A DNA stretch of 8,984 nucleotides from CAZPQN01 sp964588795 (GCA_964588795.1 CAZPQN010000055.1:1-8984), one strand, 5' to 3'; positions 1 to 6,608 are shown, counted from the first letter of the stretch. Numbers and translations: made by a program. The notes: generated by a model not told the origin, from the sequence alone.

Positions 1-83
1 GCAAAATGCAAAAGCAGACGGTGAGCAAATCGGGTCGACATGGCGCGCCAAGTTATCAATTATCCGGGCAAATCGCAAATCAG

Positions 84-106
84 GGGCTCGTACCCCCAGC
101 GAGCCC
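84..106 (-). terminator. Hairpin downstream of the HD-GYP gene, possible terminator
   Basis: A perfect 7-bp inverted repeat (GGGCTCG at 84-90, CGAGCCC at 100-106) encloses a 9-base loop, about 30 bases past the stop of the minus-strand response-regulator gene. Read on the minus strand it is followed by a mixed, only moderately T-rich stretch. It may act as a 3' hairpin or a Rho-independent terminator of poor quality. The rest of 1-135 shows no gene. Confidence 0.35.
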
Positions 107-135
107 TCGCTAAACCGCGACCAGGCTATCCTTGA

Positions 136-1260
136 TCAGTAGCGGATGCGATCGATATCGAACTCTTCGGCCTGTTTGGGACGATCTTTGTATTTATTCT
201 GGATTTCTTCGATTTCCCGGATGTTGTTGAAAAAATGGTCAACGATCTGGGGATCGAAATGCTGTCCGCGTCCTTCGCGAATAATGGTATAGGCCTCGTC
301 GTTGGTAAAGGCCTTTTTATAGGGACGCTTGGTCGTTAATGCATCGAAAACGTCCACGACCGCCACGATCCGTCCCAAAACGGGAATTTGTTCACCCTGC
401 AGATTTTGGGGATACCCGGTGCCGTCCCATTTTTCGTGGTGGGCGAGGGCGATCTGTTCCCCTGCTTGCAGGAGTTCCGACGATGAGCCCTGCAAAATCC
501 GCGCGCCGATCGTCGTATGCTGGCGCATGATGTCCCACTCTTCCTTGTCCAGATTACCGGGTTTCAGCAGGATGCCGTCGGGTATGCCGATTTTACCGAC
601 GTCGTGCATCGGGCTGGCGTGATGCAGAATCTCGATTTCATGGGGCGCCAGTTTTATCGCTTTACCGATGGTGATACAGTATTGACTGATGCGGTAAATG
701 TGCTCGGCTGTGCCTTCGTCTTTGTATTCGGCGGCGATGGCGAGCTTGTGGATCGTGTCCAAATAGGCTTCGTGCGTCTTGCGCTGGGCTTCGACCATTT
801 CGTCGAGCGTGGCGCGCAACACCTCGGTGCGTTGCTGAACGATCTTTTCCAACTCCTCCTTGTGGCGTTTGATGGCGTCCTGAATTTCTTTCATGCGCAT
901 CAGGGAAGCCACGCGAACCTGGACTTCTGCCTGGTCAATCGGTTTGGCGATGAAATCATTGGCTCCCATCTGAATCGCTTTCAGGCGGTCCTCGCGGCTC
1001 GCCATAGCGGTGACTACGATAATCGGCAGGTCCTGGCATTTCCCGTCCTGACGAATGCGTTTAATGACGCCAAAACCATCCATTTTGGGCATCATCAAAT
1101 CCGTCATAATCAGGTCAATGTCCAACTTCATTTTGGCCAAAGCTTCGATGCCATCACTGGCGCTTTCCGTTTCGTAGCCGAACGAATGCAACATTTCCAC
1201 GATGACGTCACGTACCAGCTGGTCGTCATCAACCACTAAGATGCGTTTTTTTTCTGACAT
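136..1260 (-). CDS. REC-HD-GYP response regulator, probable c-di-GMP phosphodiesterase (RpfG type)
   Basis: This 374-residue cytoplasmic response regulator should hydrolyse cyclic di-GMP when switched by an unseen sensor kinase. Residues 5-120 form a receiver domain: acidic cluster D11-D13, phospho-acceptor D54 (in TDLMMP), T84 and K106. A charged helical linker, probably coiled coil, covers about 121-165. The HD-GYP domain follows: H187, the H219-D220 pair (HDVGKIGIPD), H248, HHEKWDGTGYP at 274-284 and D303 in VDVFDAL. All the usual metal-binding positions and the GYP triad are present, so the enzyme looks active. The ATG start is supported by the receiver domain beginning at once; the ribosome site (AGTAGG) is weak. 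A PilZ gene lies 71 bp upstream on the same strand, which fits a local c-di-GMP circuit, although a hairpin between them may separate the transcripts. Output phenotype (motility, biofilm) cannot be told from sequence. Confidence 0.95.
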   Translation of the reverse strand: MSEKKRILVVDDDQLVRDVIVEMLHSFGYETESASDGIEALAKMKLDIDLIMTDLMMPKMDGFGVIKRIRQDGKCQDLPIIVVTAMASREDRLKAIQMGANDFIAKPIDQAEVQVRVASLMRMKEIQDAIKRHKEELEKIVQQRTEVLRATLDEMVEAQRKTHEAYLDTIHKLAIAAEYKDEGTAEHIYRISQYCITIGKAIKLAPHEIEILHHASPMHDVGKIGIPDGILLKPGNLDKEEWDIMRQHTTIGARILQGSSSELLQAGEQIALAHHEKWDGTGYPQNLQGEQIPVLGRIVAVVDVFDALTTKRPYKKAFTNDEAYTIIREGRGQHFDPQIVDHFFNNIREIEEIQNKYKDRPKQAEEFDIDRIRY

Positions 1261-1279
1261 ATACCTACTACCCTAAGAT

Positions 1280-1321
1280 GAAAAAAGTAACAAAATTGCG
1301 GCCGGGAAATTCACTAGCCGC
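1280..1321 (-). terminator. Possible Rho-independent terminator between the PilZ and HD-GYP genes
   Basis: On the minus strand a 5-bp all-G/C stem (GCGGC at 1321-1317, GCCGC at 1302-1298) with a 14-base loop is followed by a T-rich run (1297-1280, ending in six T). It could end or attenuate the PilZ transcript before the HD-GYP gene. The short stem and long loop keep confidence low. Confidence 0.35.
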
Positions 1322-1331
1322 GCTATGTTTA

Positions 1332-1712
1332 TTAAGAATGATCCTTGACGTATTTGGCATCTAAACGGCGCAAAGCGTCGAGACTCGTGATCGGATTGAG
1401 ATTAAAGCCATGTCCGAACGGGGCAAAGATCACGCCTACCGCCGCCTTGAAGTCTCCGCTTTCACGTTGCCAGCGCACATCGGCGTACAGCTCCAAGGGA
1501 GGTTCGTTGGGTGCAATGATCTTGATTATGATGCGTTGACCTTCCTTGAATTCCTCACCGCAGTCGAAGCTGGCCCCGCCTTTACTGAGGTTGATCAGCT
1601 GGCGGGCCTCGAAATATTCACTGAAGCCGAAAAGTTTTTTTCTCCGGTAGCTGATTTTGCCGCCGGGAATTTCGAAGCGATGACACGTGCGTTTTTCGTA
1701 ACCCTGCACCAT
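1332..1712 (-). CDS. PilZ-domain protein, probable c-di-GMP receptor
   Basis: A single-domain PilZ protein of 126 residues, normal for stand-alone members. The two c-di-GMP binding motifs are present: R8-x-x-x-R12 (KRTCHR) near the N-terminus and N41-x-S-x-x-G46 (NLSKGG) at the start of the beta barrel, followed by strands typical of the fold (IIIKI, ELYADVRW, AAVGVIF). No signal peptide or membrane segment is seen, so it should act in the cytoplasm by binding a partner when c-di-GMP is high. The ATG start has a clear AAAGGAG at 1728-1722 with 9-base spacing. It lies just upstream of the HD-GYP phosphodiesterase gene on the same strand, suggesting shared c-di-GMP signalling (inference). The downstream target is not evident. 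Confidence 0.88.
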   Translation of the reverse strand: MVQGYEKRTCHRFEIPGGKISYRRKKLFGFSEYFEARQLINLSKGGASFDCGEEFKEGQRIIIKIIAPNEPPLELYADVRWQRESGDFKAAVGVIFAPFGHGFNLNPITSLDALRRLDAKYVKDHS

Positions 1713-1745
1713 ATGACAAAACTCCTTTCGGCGCTAAATTTAAGG

Positions 1746-1764
1746 AAAAAAGCGTTACCCGCTT
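1746..1764 (-). terminator. Rho-independent terminator of the gltS-corA operon
   Basis: Read on the minus strand, a perfect 5-bp stem (AAGCG at 1764-1760, CGCTT at 1754-1750) with a five-base loop runs into six consecutive T (1751-1746). It lies about 60 bases after the stop of the corA-like gene and before the PilZ start, so it probably ends the two-gene operon. Confidence 0.6.
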
Positions 1765-1824
1765 AAAAAAGTTTTTCACCAAGACCCCACAACTCCCGCG
1801 CAGAAGTATTGCAATCCAGCTAGC

Positions 1825-2739
1825 TTACCATTTCTTGCGGCGCCAGAAAATGTAGAAGGCGCCTACCGAAAAGACGGCTAAACCCATAATGATGTAAAAG
1901 GCAAACTCGAGCTTCTGGAACGGTATTTTGACGTTCATCGAAAACGCACTGACGACAAAGGTCGGTACCATAATGCCGATAGTGATAATATTGAGGGTTT
2001 TCATCAGAACGTTCAGGTTATTGCTAACGATCGAAGCCCGGGCATCCATCAGGCTGGCCAGGACGTTGGAGTGAATTTCGGCCTGTTTATAGCACTGGTT
2101 GTTTTCGATCAGAATATCGTCGAGTAATTCGAGTTCTTCCGCGGTGAAGCCAATCTTGAGGCTGGCGATTTTCATTCTCTCGATCAGGACGGTATTGGAG
2201 TTGATGGCATTGAGATAATAGACCAGGCTCTTGGCCAAACTGAAAAGATCAATCAGGTATTTGTTCTCGAGTGAGGTGTTGATTTTTTGCTGGAACTCGT
2301 CAGTTATCAGGTTGATGGCGCGCAGGTGCTCCAGGAAATGAAAAATGGAACGGTACAGCAGCTTCAGCAGAATATCGTTGAGCGAATTGACGCGATTGAA
2401 CTGCTTGCCTTCGAAGACCGGGAAATCTTCCGGTGTCACGATAACAATCCGTTCAGAGAAGAGAAAAACGCCCGCCGAGGAGACCTTGAAGAAAATATTT
2501 TCCTTGGCGGAAAAACTCTTTGGGCGTTTCAAGATCAACGCAATGTGGTTGGGCTCGAATTCCAACCGCGAGAGCTCGTCCGGGTCCAGGGCGGAATTCA
2601 GGGTGTGTTCATCAATCAGGTAGTCTTCGATAAGACGGCGCTTCTCCTGTTCGTCGGGATTGAAAACCACCTGAATCGGCGCATCCGCTTCCTCATACCG
2701 AAGGATGTGGTTGTCACAAAGGCGAAAACGATGAATCAT
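1825..2739 (-). CDS. CorA-family divalent-cation transporter with a variant SMN signature
   Basis: A CorA/MIT-type inner-membrane protein of 304 residues, close to the usual 300-350. Residues 1 to about 245 form the cytoplasmic alpha/beta and long-helix region. Two C-terminal membrane helices follow, about 248-267 and 278-299, then a basic tail (RRKKW). Known members form pentameric Mg2+ (or Co2+/Ni2+) channels, or, in the ZntB branch, Zn2+ transporters. The family signature at the end of the first helix is Gly-Met-Asn; here it is S267-M268-N269 (FSMNVKIP). The Gly is therefore replaced while Met and Asn are kept, so the ion and even transport activity are uncertain. The ATG start has AGGAGG five bases upstream, formed by the last two codons of the upstream symporter gene, whose stop is 2 bp away. 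This implies translational coupling. A terminator lies at 1746-1764. No Mg2+ riboswitch is visible, as the gene is internal to an operon. Confidence 0.85.
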   Translation of the reverse strand: MIHRFRLCDNHILRYEEADAPIQVVFNPDEQEKRRLIEDYLIDEHTLNSALDPDELSRLEFEPNHIALILKRPKSFSAKENIFFKVSSAGVFLFSERIVIVTPEDFPVFEGKQFNRVNSLNDILLKLLYRSIFHFLEHLRAINLITDEFQQKINTSLENKYLIDLFSLAKSLVYYLNAINSNTVLIERMKIASLKIGFTAEELELLDDILIENNQCYKQAEIHSNVLASLMDARASIVSNNLNVLMKTLNIITIGIMVPTFVVSAFSMNVKIPFQKLEFAFYIIMGLAVFSVGAFYIFWRRKKW

Positions 2740-2741
2740 GT

Positions 2742-4160
2742 CTACCTCCTGACCAATTGCTCAGCACTCTTGGCGCGTGGTTTGAATCGGAAATATCCGA
2801 GGGCGAGCCAAACGATCCACAGAACGATCAAGTAAACCAGCATCAGCACCAGAGCGATGGCGTAACCGCGTAGCGTATTGTTCCAGAAGACCAACGGTCC
2901 GTTCAGTAAAATCAGGAGTGGGAAACCCAGGAAAAGGGCCAGCCCGCCGCCGTAGGCGAGGTCTTCCGCCGCCGGTGTGCGAAATTCCGGATCCGTCACT
3001 CGAATCAGTACCAGGCCGGAGTTTATCGTCCCGGTCATTTCACCAAAAATGCCGATGAAACGCTCAAAATGAAAATCATCAAAAGCCCGCCAGGCAGTGA
3101 ACCGGATTAACCCATAGGTGATCAGCCCGGCGGTCGCGGACATGATCGCAATCGGCAACCAATACTTGGCGACCATGACCAGATTGATGGCGACGATCGA
3201 ACCGGTGACCAAGAAATCCACGCACACCCCGGAAATGCGGTTCATCAGTCCGTTGTCGATGATGTAGCTGATCTTGCTCCGGTCCATGATTTTGCGCAGT
3301 GCCACGGCAAACAACAGGGCAATGATAAAATGAAACGACCAAACGGTATCCACGAAATCCTTTAGCCCCGCCGAGTTCATCATATTGGTCACAATGTAAA
3401 TGAAAACATACGTAATGGCGTATACTAACCCGATCAGACCTAGCTGAAAAGCCAGCGGTTCAATCGCTTCCGGTGCCAGCGTCAGCCGGCCGGCGACCTC
3501 GGGTCGGTTCTGCTTGACAATCCCCGTGCGAATATCATCGTTGATGCTTTCGGGGCCTTTGATCAAAACCGTTTCCCGGCGGCGGATACCACGATTGATC
3601 AGGGCGACTCCGGCGAAGTAAGCGACCAGGAATCCGATGGCGGCAAAGGTCAGGCCGATCATTCCGCCGCTCTCAAAACCGCTTTTCTCCCAGCTGTGTC
3701 CCATCGTATAGGCGATGCCCGGGCCCATGCCAAAACCCAATGGCACAAGCAGAGCCATTGCCAGCGGCAAATCGGGAAAAATCGAGAAAACTAACGCAAA
3801 CCCGATCACCAGCGCCGAAGCCGCTTGCAGAATGTAACAATTTAATTCGATGAAGCATTTGCTGACCGGGCCTTTACCGAAATTGGTTTTTGATTTGCCT
3901 AACCCGATTACGATAAAAGTTAATGCCAATAAATGGTAAACGTATTGCCCCAGCCGGTTGCCATCCAGTTCGACCACGTTCAGCAGTTGTTTGCTGAGGA
4001 GTAAACCAATGAAACCCCCGATGATATTATTGGGTACTAAAAATTTCTGGAAGAAAGGGACGTACCGGCGTAGAATCGTGCCTGAGATCAATAGCCCGCC
4101 CAGGCAGGTGAAATCTAAAACCACGTCTTTGAAGTTTAGTGTGAAGTCCCACGGGGTCAT
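2742..4160 (-). CDS. gltS: Sodium/glutamate symporter family protein (GltS-like)
   Basis: A polytopic inner-membrane carrier of 472 residues, longer than E. coli GltS (about 400). The sequence shows two hydrophobic halves (about 12-190 and 235-455) joined by a charged loop (about 190-230). This matches the inverted-repeat fold of the family, which couples Na+ to glutamate uptake. Each half carries a Gly-rich pore-loop-like segment: GFGMGPGIAYTMG at 142-154 and GEMTGTINSGL at 373-383. The second half also has the family-like stretch DPEFRTPAAEDLAYGGG. Substrate is not proven and may be another amino or carboxylic acid. A GTG at 4166 would add two residues, but the GAGGG at 4170-4166 overlaps it and sits five bases from the ATG at 4160, so I choose the ATG. 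It is the first gene of an operon with the corA-like gene. A likely promoter is at 4206-4235. Confidence 0.85.
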   Translation of the reverse strand: MTPWDFTLNFKDVVLDFTCLGGLLISGTILRRYVPFFQKFLVPNNIIGGFIGLLLSKQLLNVVELDGNRLGQYVYHLLALTFIVIGLGKSKTNFGKGPVSKCFIELNCYILQAASALVIGFALVFSIFPDLPLAMALLVPLGFGMGPGIAYTMGHSWEKSGFESGGMIGLTFAAIGFLVAYFAGVALINRGIRRRETVLIKGPESINDDIRTGIVKQNRPEVAGRLTLAPEAIEPLAFQLGLIGLVYAITYVFIYIVTNMMNSAGLKDFVDTVWSFHFIIALLFAVALRKIMDRSKISYIIDNGLMNRISGVCVDFLVTGSIVAINLVMVAKYWLPIAIMSATAGLITYGLIRFTAWRAFDDFHFERFIGIFGEMTGTINSGLVLIRVTDPEFRTPAAEDLAYGGGLALFLGFPLLILLNGPLVFWNNTLRGYAIALVLMLVYLIVLWIVWLALGYFRFKPRAKSAEQLVRR

Positions 4161-4205
4161 GCTCACCCTCTTCGGTTAGTATTGCGTTCGATTCATTTGC
4201 CGCCA

Positions 4206-4235
4206 AATATAGCCAATATCACCCATTATTGGAAA
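4206..4235 (-). promoter_or_regulatory. Candidate promoter of the gltS-corA operon
   Basis: On the minus strand TTTCCA (4235-4230) and TATATT (4211-4206) are separated by 18 bp, matching four and five of six consensus positions. The downstream box extended is TATATTTG (4211-4204), which also matches the FCB-type TAnnTTTG element. Initiation near 4199 would give a leader of about 40 bases. A small imperfect palindrome (TTGGA, two bases, TCCAA at 4229-4240) overlaps the -35 side and could be an operator. Confidence 0.4.
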
Positions 4236-4289
4236 TCCAAAATCTAACATATTGCTAAAGCTTGATGCTCCGAGAGAAATCCATTAAGT

Positions 4290-4308
4290 TTGCCACGAGA
4301 TGTGGCAA
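4290..4308. repeat. Inverted repeat in front of the exported-protein gene
   Basis: TTGCCAC (4290-4296) and GTGGCAA (4302-4308) are perfect 7-bp arms around GAGAT. It lies 17 bases before the TTG codon at 4326, in the divergent region shared with gltS. It could be a regulator-binding operator or an mRNA leader hairpin. No T-run follows on the plus strand, so a terminator is unlikely. Apart from this repeat and the gltS promoter, 4167-4325 shows nothing else clear. Confidence 0.5.
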
Positions 4309-4325
4309 GTCAGATTACACAATAA

Positions 4326-5078
4326 TTGCCGGAGGGCATCATCCGACCAGGGCTGACCAGAACGATCACATTCGGCGTTATAGCAGTGTTAATTGGGCAG
4401 CGCCTGAGCGCCGGTGAACAGGTGCAATTTTCCGGAGAGGTCGAGCTGACCGATGGGCGCTGTCTGCGTTGCACGGGGAGCATTACCCGCCAGGCCCGTT
4501 TCACGGTTAAGACTTCCGAGTTTTTCGACGCCCAGGGCCGCCGACTGCTGACGGAAGTCGTGCGCTTTGCGAATGATTCCTACCGCCTGATGGACATGCG
4601 CACGGAAGAGCCCGGCTACGGCCGCAGTGAAGAAATCGTCGCGACTTCCAGTGGCTACGTTCTGCGTTACCGCAAAAGCACCGGACAAGCGCCCGTCGAA
4701 CGAATAGTGCGGGATAAAGACCTCACCCTGCACGGTTCCTATCTCGCCATTTACATCGCGGAAAACCTGGAGCACCTGCAGGAAACCGAAGTGCTGTGCC
4801 GGTTACTGGTCGTACCGCAACGACTGCCGATTGAAGTGCGCCTGTCCGGTCAAGGGATAGTCAAGCGGAATGGTCGGGAGTGCTATTTAATCCAAATGGA
4901 ACCGTTGCGCGCTTTCGTCAAGCCGTTTATGCCTACCCATTACTTTTACTTTGACAGGGCCCAGCCGCACCAGCTGGTTTATTATCAGGGTTTGATCCAG
5001 TTGACCGATTCGCAAGGCGACTATCTGAATGCAGAAATCAATTTTAAATTCACGCCCCGGCGTACCGTCGCGCCCTGA
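4326..5078 (+). CDS. Exported hypothetical protein, possibly DUF3108-like
   Basis: Function not recognised. The 250-residue frame opens with a signal-peptide-like segment: Arg at 7 and 12, hydrophobic core about 13-24, probable cleavage near LSA-GE (29/30). The mature part is rich in predicted beta strands without further membrane helices, so it is probably periplasmic. Its layout and the late YFYFDRAQPHQLVYYQGLI stretch recall DUF3108 proteins, but this is a guess from memory. A C46-x-x-C49 pair stands near the mature N-terminus, with further Cys at 158 and 186. The start is doubtful: a stop codon lies directly before TTG 4326, which has no ribosome site. A strong GGAGGG at 4331-4336 instead sits four bases before an in-frame ATC at 4341, which would give the more typical signal peptide MRPGLTRTITF. 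The gene is a single plus-strand unit between minus-strand neighbours. Confidence 0.7.
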   Translation: MPEGIIRPGLTRTITFGVIAVLIGQRLSAGEQVQFSGEVELTDGRCLRCTGSITRQARFTVKTSEFFDAQGRRLLTEVVRFANDSYRLMDMRTEEPGYGRSEEIVATSSGYVLRYRKSTGQAPVERIVRDKDLTLHGSYLAIYIAENLEHLQETEVLCRLLVVPQRLPIEVRLSGQGIVKRNGRECYLIQMEPLRAFVKPFMPTHYFYFDRAQPHQLVYYQGLIQLTDSQGDYLNAEINFKFTPRRTVAP

Positions 5079-5129
5079 CCTGAACGGTTCTGTTTCTGGA
5101 TTTTGCACTGTGGAACGCCGGTCAGGCGC
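5072..5129. repeat. Inverted repeat spanning both convergent stop codons
   Basis: CCTGACC (5074-5080) and GGTCAGG (5120-5126) are perfect arms. Allowing one bulged C they extend with GCGC-type flanks to about 5072 and 5129. The TGA of the exported-protein gene and the TGA of ychF (TCA on the plus strand) lie in opposite arms. The loop is about 39 bases. It may serve as a bidirectional terminator or mRNA 3' hairpin; there is no strong T-run after either arm. Confidence 0.4.
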
Positions 5130-6225
5130 CGGATAACCGGAATGTAATCACATCCCCGTCGCGCACGACATAGGATTTGCCCTCGATATGCACCAATCCC
5201 TGCTGATGAAGCAGAGCTTCGGATTTTAACGTCGCGAGGTCTTGCCAGTGGCGCACCTCGGCTTTGATGAAACGCTCCTCAAAACCGGTATGAATGACGC
5301 CGGCAGCTTTCAAGGCGGGCGTGTTAATCGGCACTGTCCAGGCCTGGCAGATGTTCGATTCCATGGTAAAAAAAGTGATCAATTTCAGCAGATCGTAGCC
5401 GGCGCGGATTAAGCGGTCAAGGCCGGTTTCGCTAATCTGCCATTCGCGCATGAGCAAGCGACGGTCGTCCGGCGGGAGTTCTGACAATTCCAGCTCCAAA
5501 TTAGCTGATAAAGTTATAAACAGATTGCCGGTGGCAAGGGCGAATTTTTTAAAAGACTCGGTCGCCGTTGTAATCTGGCCGGACGTCGCTTCTTCTTCGG
5601 AGATATTGCCGACGATGATCATCGGCTTAATGGAAAGCAAACCCAGCTCGCGGATAAAGGGTTCTTCCTCCGGATGCAGATGGTAGTTCTTGGCCGGAAC
5701 GCCCCGGCCCAACTGCGCTTTCAGTTCTTCCAGGATGTGGAATTGTTTCTGTGCCTGTTCGTCACCGGCATGGGCCCGATGCACCAGCTTGGCCATCCGG
5801 TTCTCGACGGTCTCGAGGTCTTTCAGTAAAATTTCCGTAGTGACGATTTCGTAGTCGCGGGGGGGATCGAGTTCATCACTGATGTGGGCGACGTTCGGGT
5901 TGTCAAAACAGCGCACCAGATGCACCAGCGCATCGACCCCCTGGATATGGCTGAGGAACTGGTTACCTAAACCCTCACCCTGCGCCGCGCCCTTGACCAA
6001 TCCGGCGATGTCCACAAACTGCAAAGTGGTGTGAATGACTTTCTGCGGCTGATAGATTCTGGCGAGCAAATCCAGACGCTCATCGGGCACTTCGACTACA
6101 CCGACATGCGGATTGATCGTGCAGAATGGATAATTTTCCATGGCGACGCCGGCCTGCGTCAGGGCATTGAACAGGGTGGACTTTCCGACGTTTGGCAGAC
6201 CGACGATTCCGCATTTGAATCCCAT
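5122..6225 (-). CDS. ychF: YchF/OLA1 family ribosome-associated ATPase
   Basis: An Obg-superfamily P-loop NTPase of 367 residues, very close to the usual 363. Known members bind ATP rather than GTP, associate with ribosomes and modulate translation under stress. Seen here: P-loop GLPNVGKST (9-17), DIAGLVKGA (72-80), and the base-specificity loop NISE (207-210), the YchF-type replacement of NKxD. H114 is present (conserved in E. coli YchF as the catalytic His replacing the Ras Gln), as is Cys35 in the PFCTI segment. A coiled-coil insert lies around 130-175 and the C-terminal TGS domain about 280-367. A GTG at 6231 would add two residues, but the AGGAG at 6239-6235 is nine bases from the ATG at 6225 and MGFKCGIVGLPN is the conserved N-terminus, so the ATG is preferred. 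It is a single gene, divergent from tRNA-Asp. TATATT at 6277-6272 (minus) is a possible -10 box without a good -35. Confidence 0.97.
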   Translation of the reverse strand: MGFKCGIVGLPNVGKSTLFNALTQAGVAMENYPFCTINPHVGVVEVPDERLDLLARIYQPQKVIHTTLQFVDIAGLVKGAAQGEGLGNQFLSHIQGVDALVHLVRCFDNPNVAHISDELDPPRDYEIVTTEILLKDLETVENRMAKLVHRAHAGDEQAQKQFHILEELKAQLGRGVPAKNYHLHPEEEPFIRELGLLSIKPMIIVGNISEEEATSGQITTATESFKKFALATGNLFITLSANLELELSELPPDDRRLLMREWQISETGLDRLIRAGYDLLKLITFFTMESNICQAWTVPINTPALKAAGVIHTGFEERFIKAEVRHWQDLATLKSEALLHQQGLVHIEGKSYVVRDGDVITFRLSGA

Positions 6226-6321
6226 ACTCACGTGCTCCTGTTGGTGAAAAGAACCTGACTAATGCACCGGAAATATAGGAAAAATTTTGCGACAAACATG
6301 CACTTTTACGATTGACGAAGC

Positions 6322-6352
6322 TTGTCTGCGGTGCGAATTATGTTTAAATTTG
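6322..6352 (+). promoter_or_regulatory. Candidate promoter of tRNA-Asp
   Basis: TTG (6322-6324), 20 bp, then TAAATTTG (6345-6352) fits the TTTG/TAnnTTTG pattern known from Bacteroidota housekeeping promoters. Initiation would fall about ten bases before the tRNA. An alternative sigma70-like reading is TTGACG (6312-6317), 18 bp, AATTAT (6336-6341). A GC-rich stretch (CCCCGC, 6353-6358) precedes the tRNA, as in many stable-RNA promoters. Confidence 0.45.
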
Positions 6353-6367
6353 CCCCGCTTTTTTTCA

Positions 6368-6441
6368 GGGGTCGTAGTTCAATTGGTTAGAGCACCGGCC
6401 TGTCACGCCGGGGGTTGCGGGTTCGAGCCCCGTCGATCCCG
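6368..6441 (+). tRNA. tRNA-Asp (anticodon GTC)
   Basis: A 74-base cloverleaf folds fully. Acceptor stem is GGGGTCG (6368-6374) with CGATCCC (6434-6440), including one G-U pair. The anticodon stem is CCGGC (6395-6399) with GCCGG (6407-6411), and the loop CTGTCAC carries anticodon GTC at 6402-6404. The variable loop is five bases and the T arm GCGGG-TTCGAGC-CCCGT (6417-6433). The discriminator is G6441, and the 3' CCA is not encoded (CTA follows). Sequence is close to E. coli tRNA-Asp. It stands alone, with no adjacent integrase or repeated tRNA end. Confidence 0.97.
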
Positions 6442-6450
6442 CTAAGTTAT

Positions 6451-6487
6451 CAGGGGAAAACGGATTTAACGGGGAGCCTGTTTTTTT
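6451..6487 (+). terminator. Weak terminator candidate after tRNA-Asp
   Basis: Seven T (6481-6487) follow CCTG (6477-6480), which can pair with CAGG (6451-6454) across a 22-base loop. The T-run and position fit a tRNA terminator but the stem is only 4 bp. Confidence 0.25.
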
Positions 6488-6526
6488 GTATTAATGTCAG
6501 GAGGAGAGGGCGGGGAATAAAGTGCT

Positions 6527-6538
6527 ATCATCGATGAT
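6527..6538. repeat. 12-bp perfect palindrome upstream of galM
   Basis: ATCATCGATGAT is a perfect 12-bp palindrome about 110 bases before the galM start and 50 bases upstream of its candidate promoter. It could be an operator or a chance match. Confidence 0.4.
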
Positions 6539-6579
6539 GGATTTTGCCAAAAAATCAGCTTTCCGATTCTCGCTCTGAC

Positions 6580-6608
6580 TTGCGTAGCGGCCATATATTT
6601 TCTAAAAT
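6580..6608 (+). promoter_or_regulatory. Candidate galM promoter overlapping an inverted repeat
   Basis: TTGCGT (6580-6585), 17 bp, TAAAAT (6603-6608): the -35 box is poor (three of six), the -10 good (five of six). The -10 lies inside an inverted repeat, ATATTTT (6595-6601) and AAAATAT (6604-6610) with a 2-base centre, a placement expected for a repressor site. Initiation near 6615 leaves a leader of about 30 bases that contains GGAGG at 6637-6641. Confidence 0.4.

Noticed and set aside
41..50. Perfect 10-bp palindrome TGGCGCGCCA
   Set aside because: Short, GC-rich, no context; most likely chance.
517..1239. 240-codon plus-strand frame opposite the HD-GYP gene
   Set aside because: Long but antisense to a protein with complete REC and HD-GYP motifs; a codon-bias shadow.
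1735..1742. TAAATTTA as a PilZ promoter box
   Set aside because: Initiation would fall on the Shine-Dalgarno sequence at 1722-1728, leaving no usable leader.
6368..6441. tRNA-Asp as an integration site for a mobile element
   Set aside because: No integrase, no repeat of the tRNA 3' end within the window, and ordinary genes on both sides.
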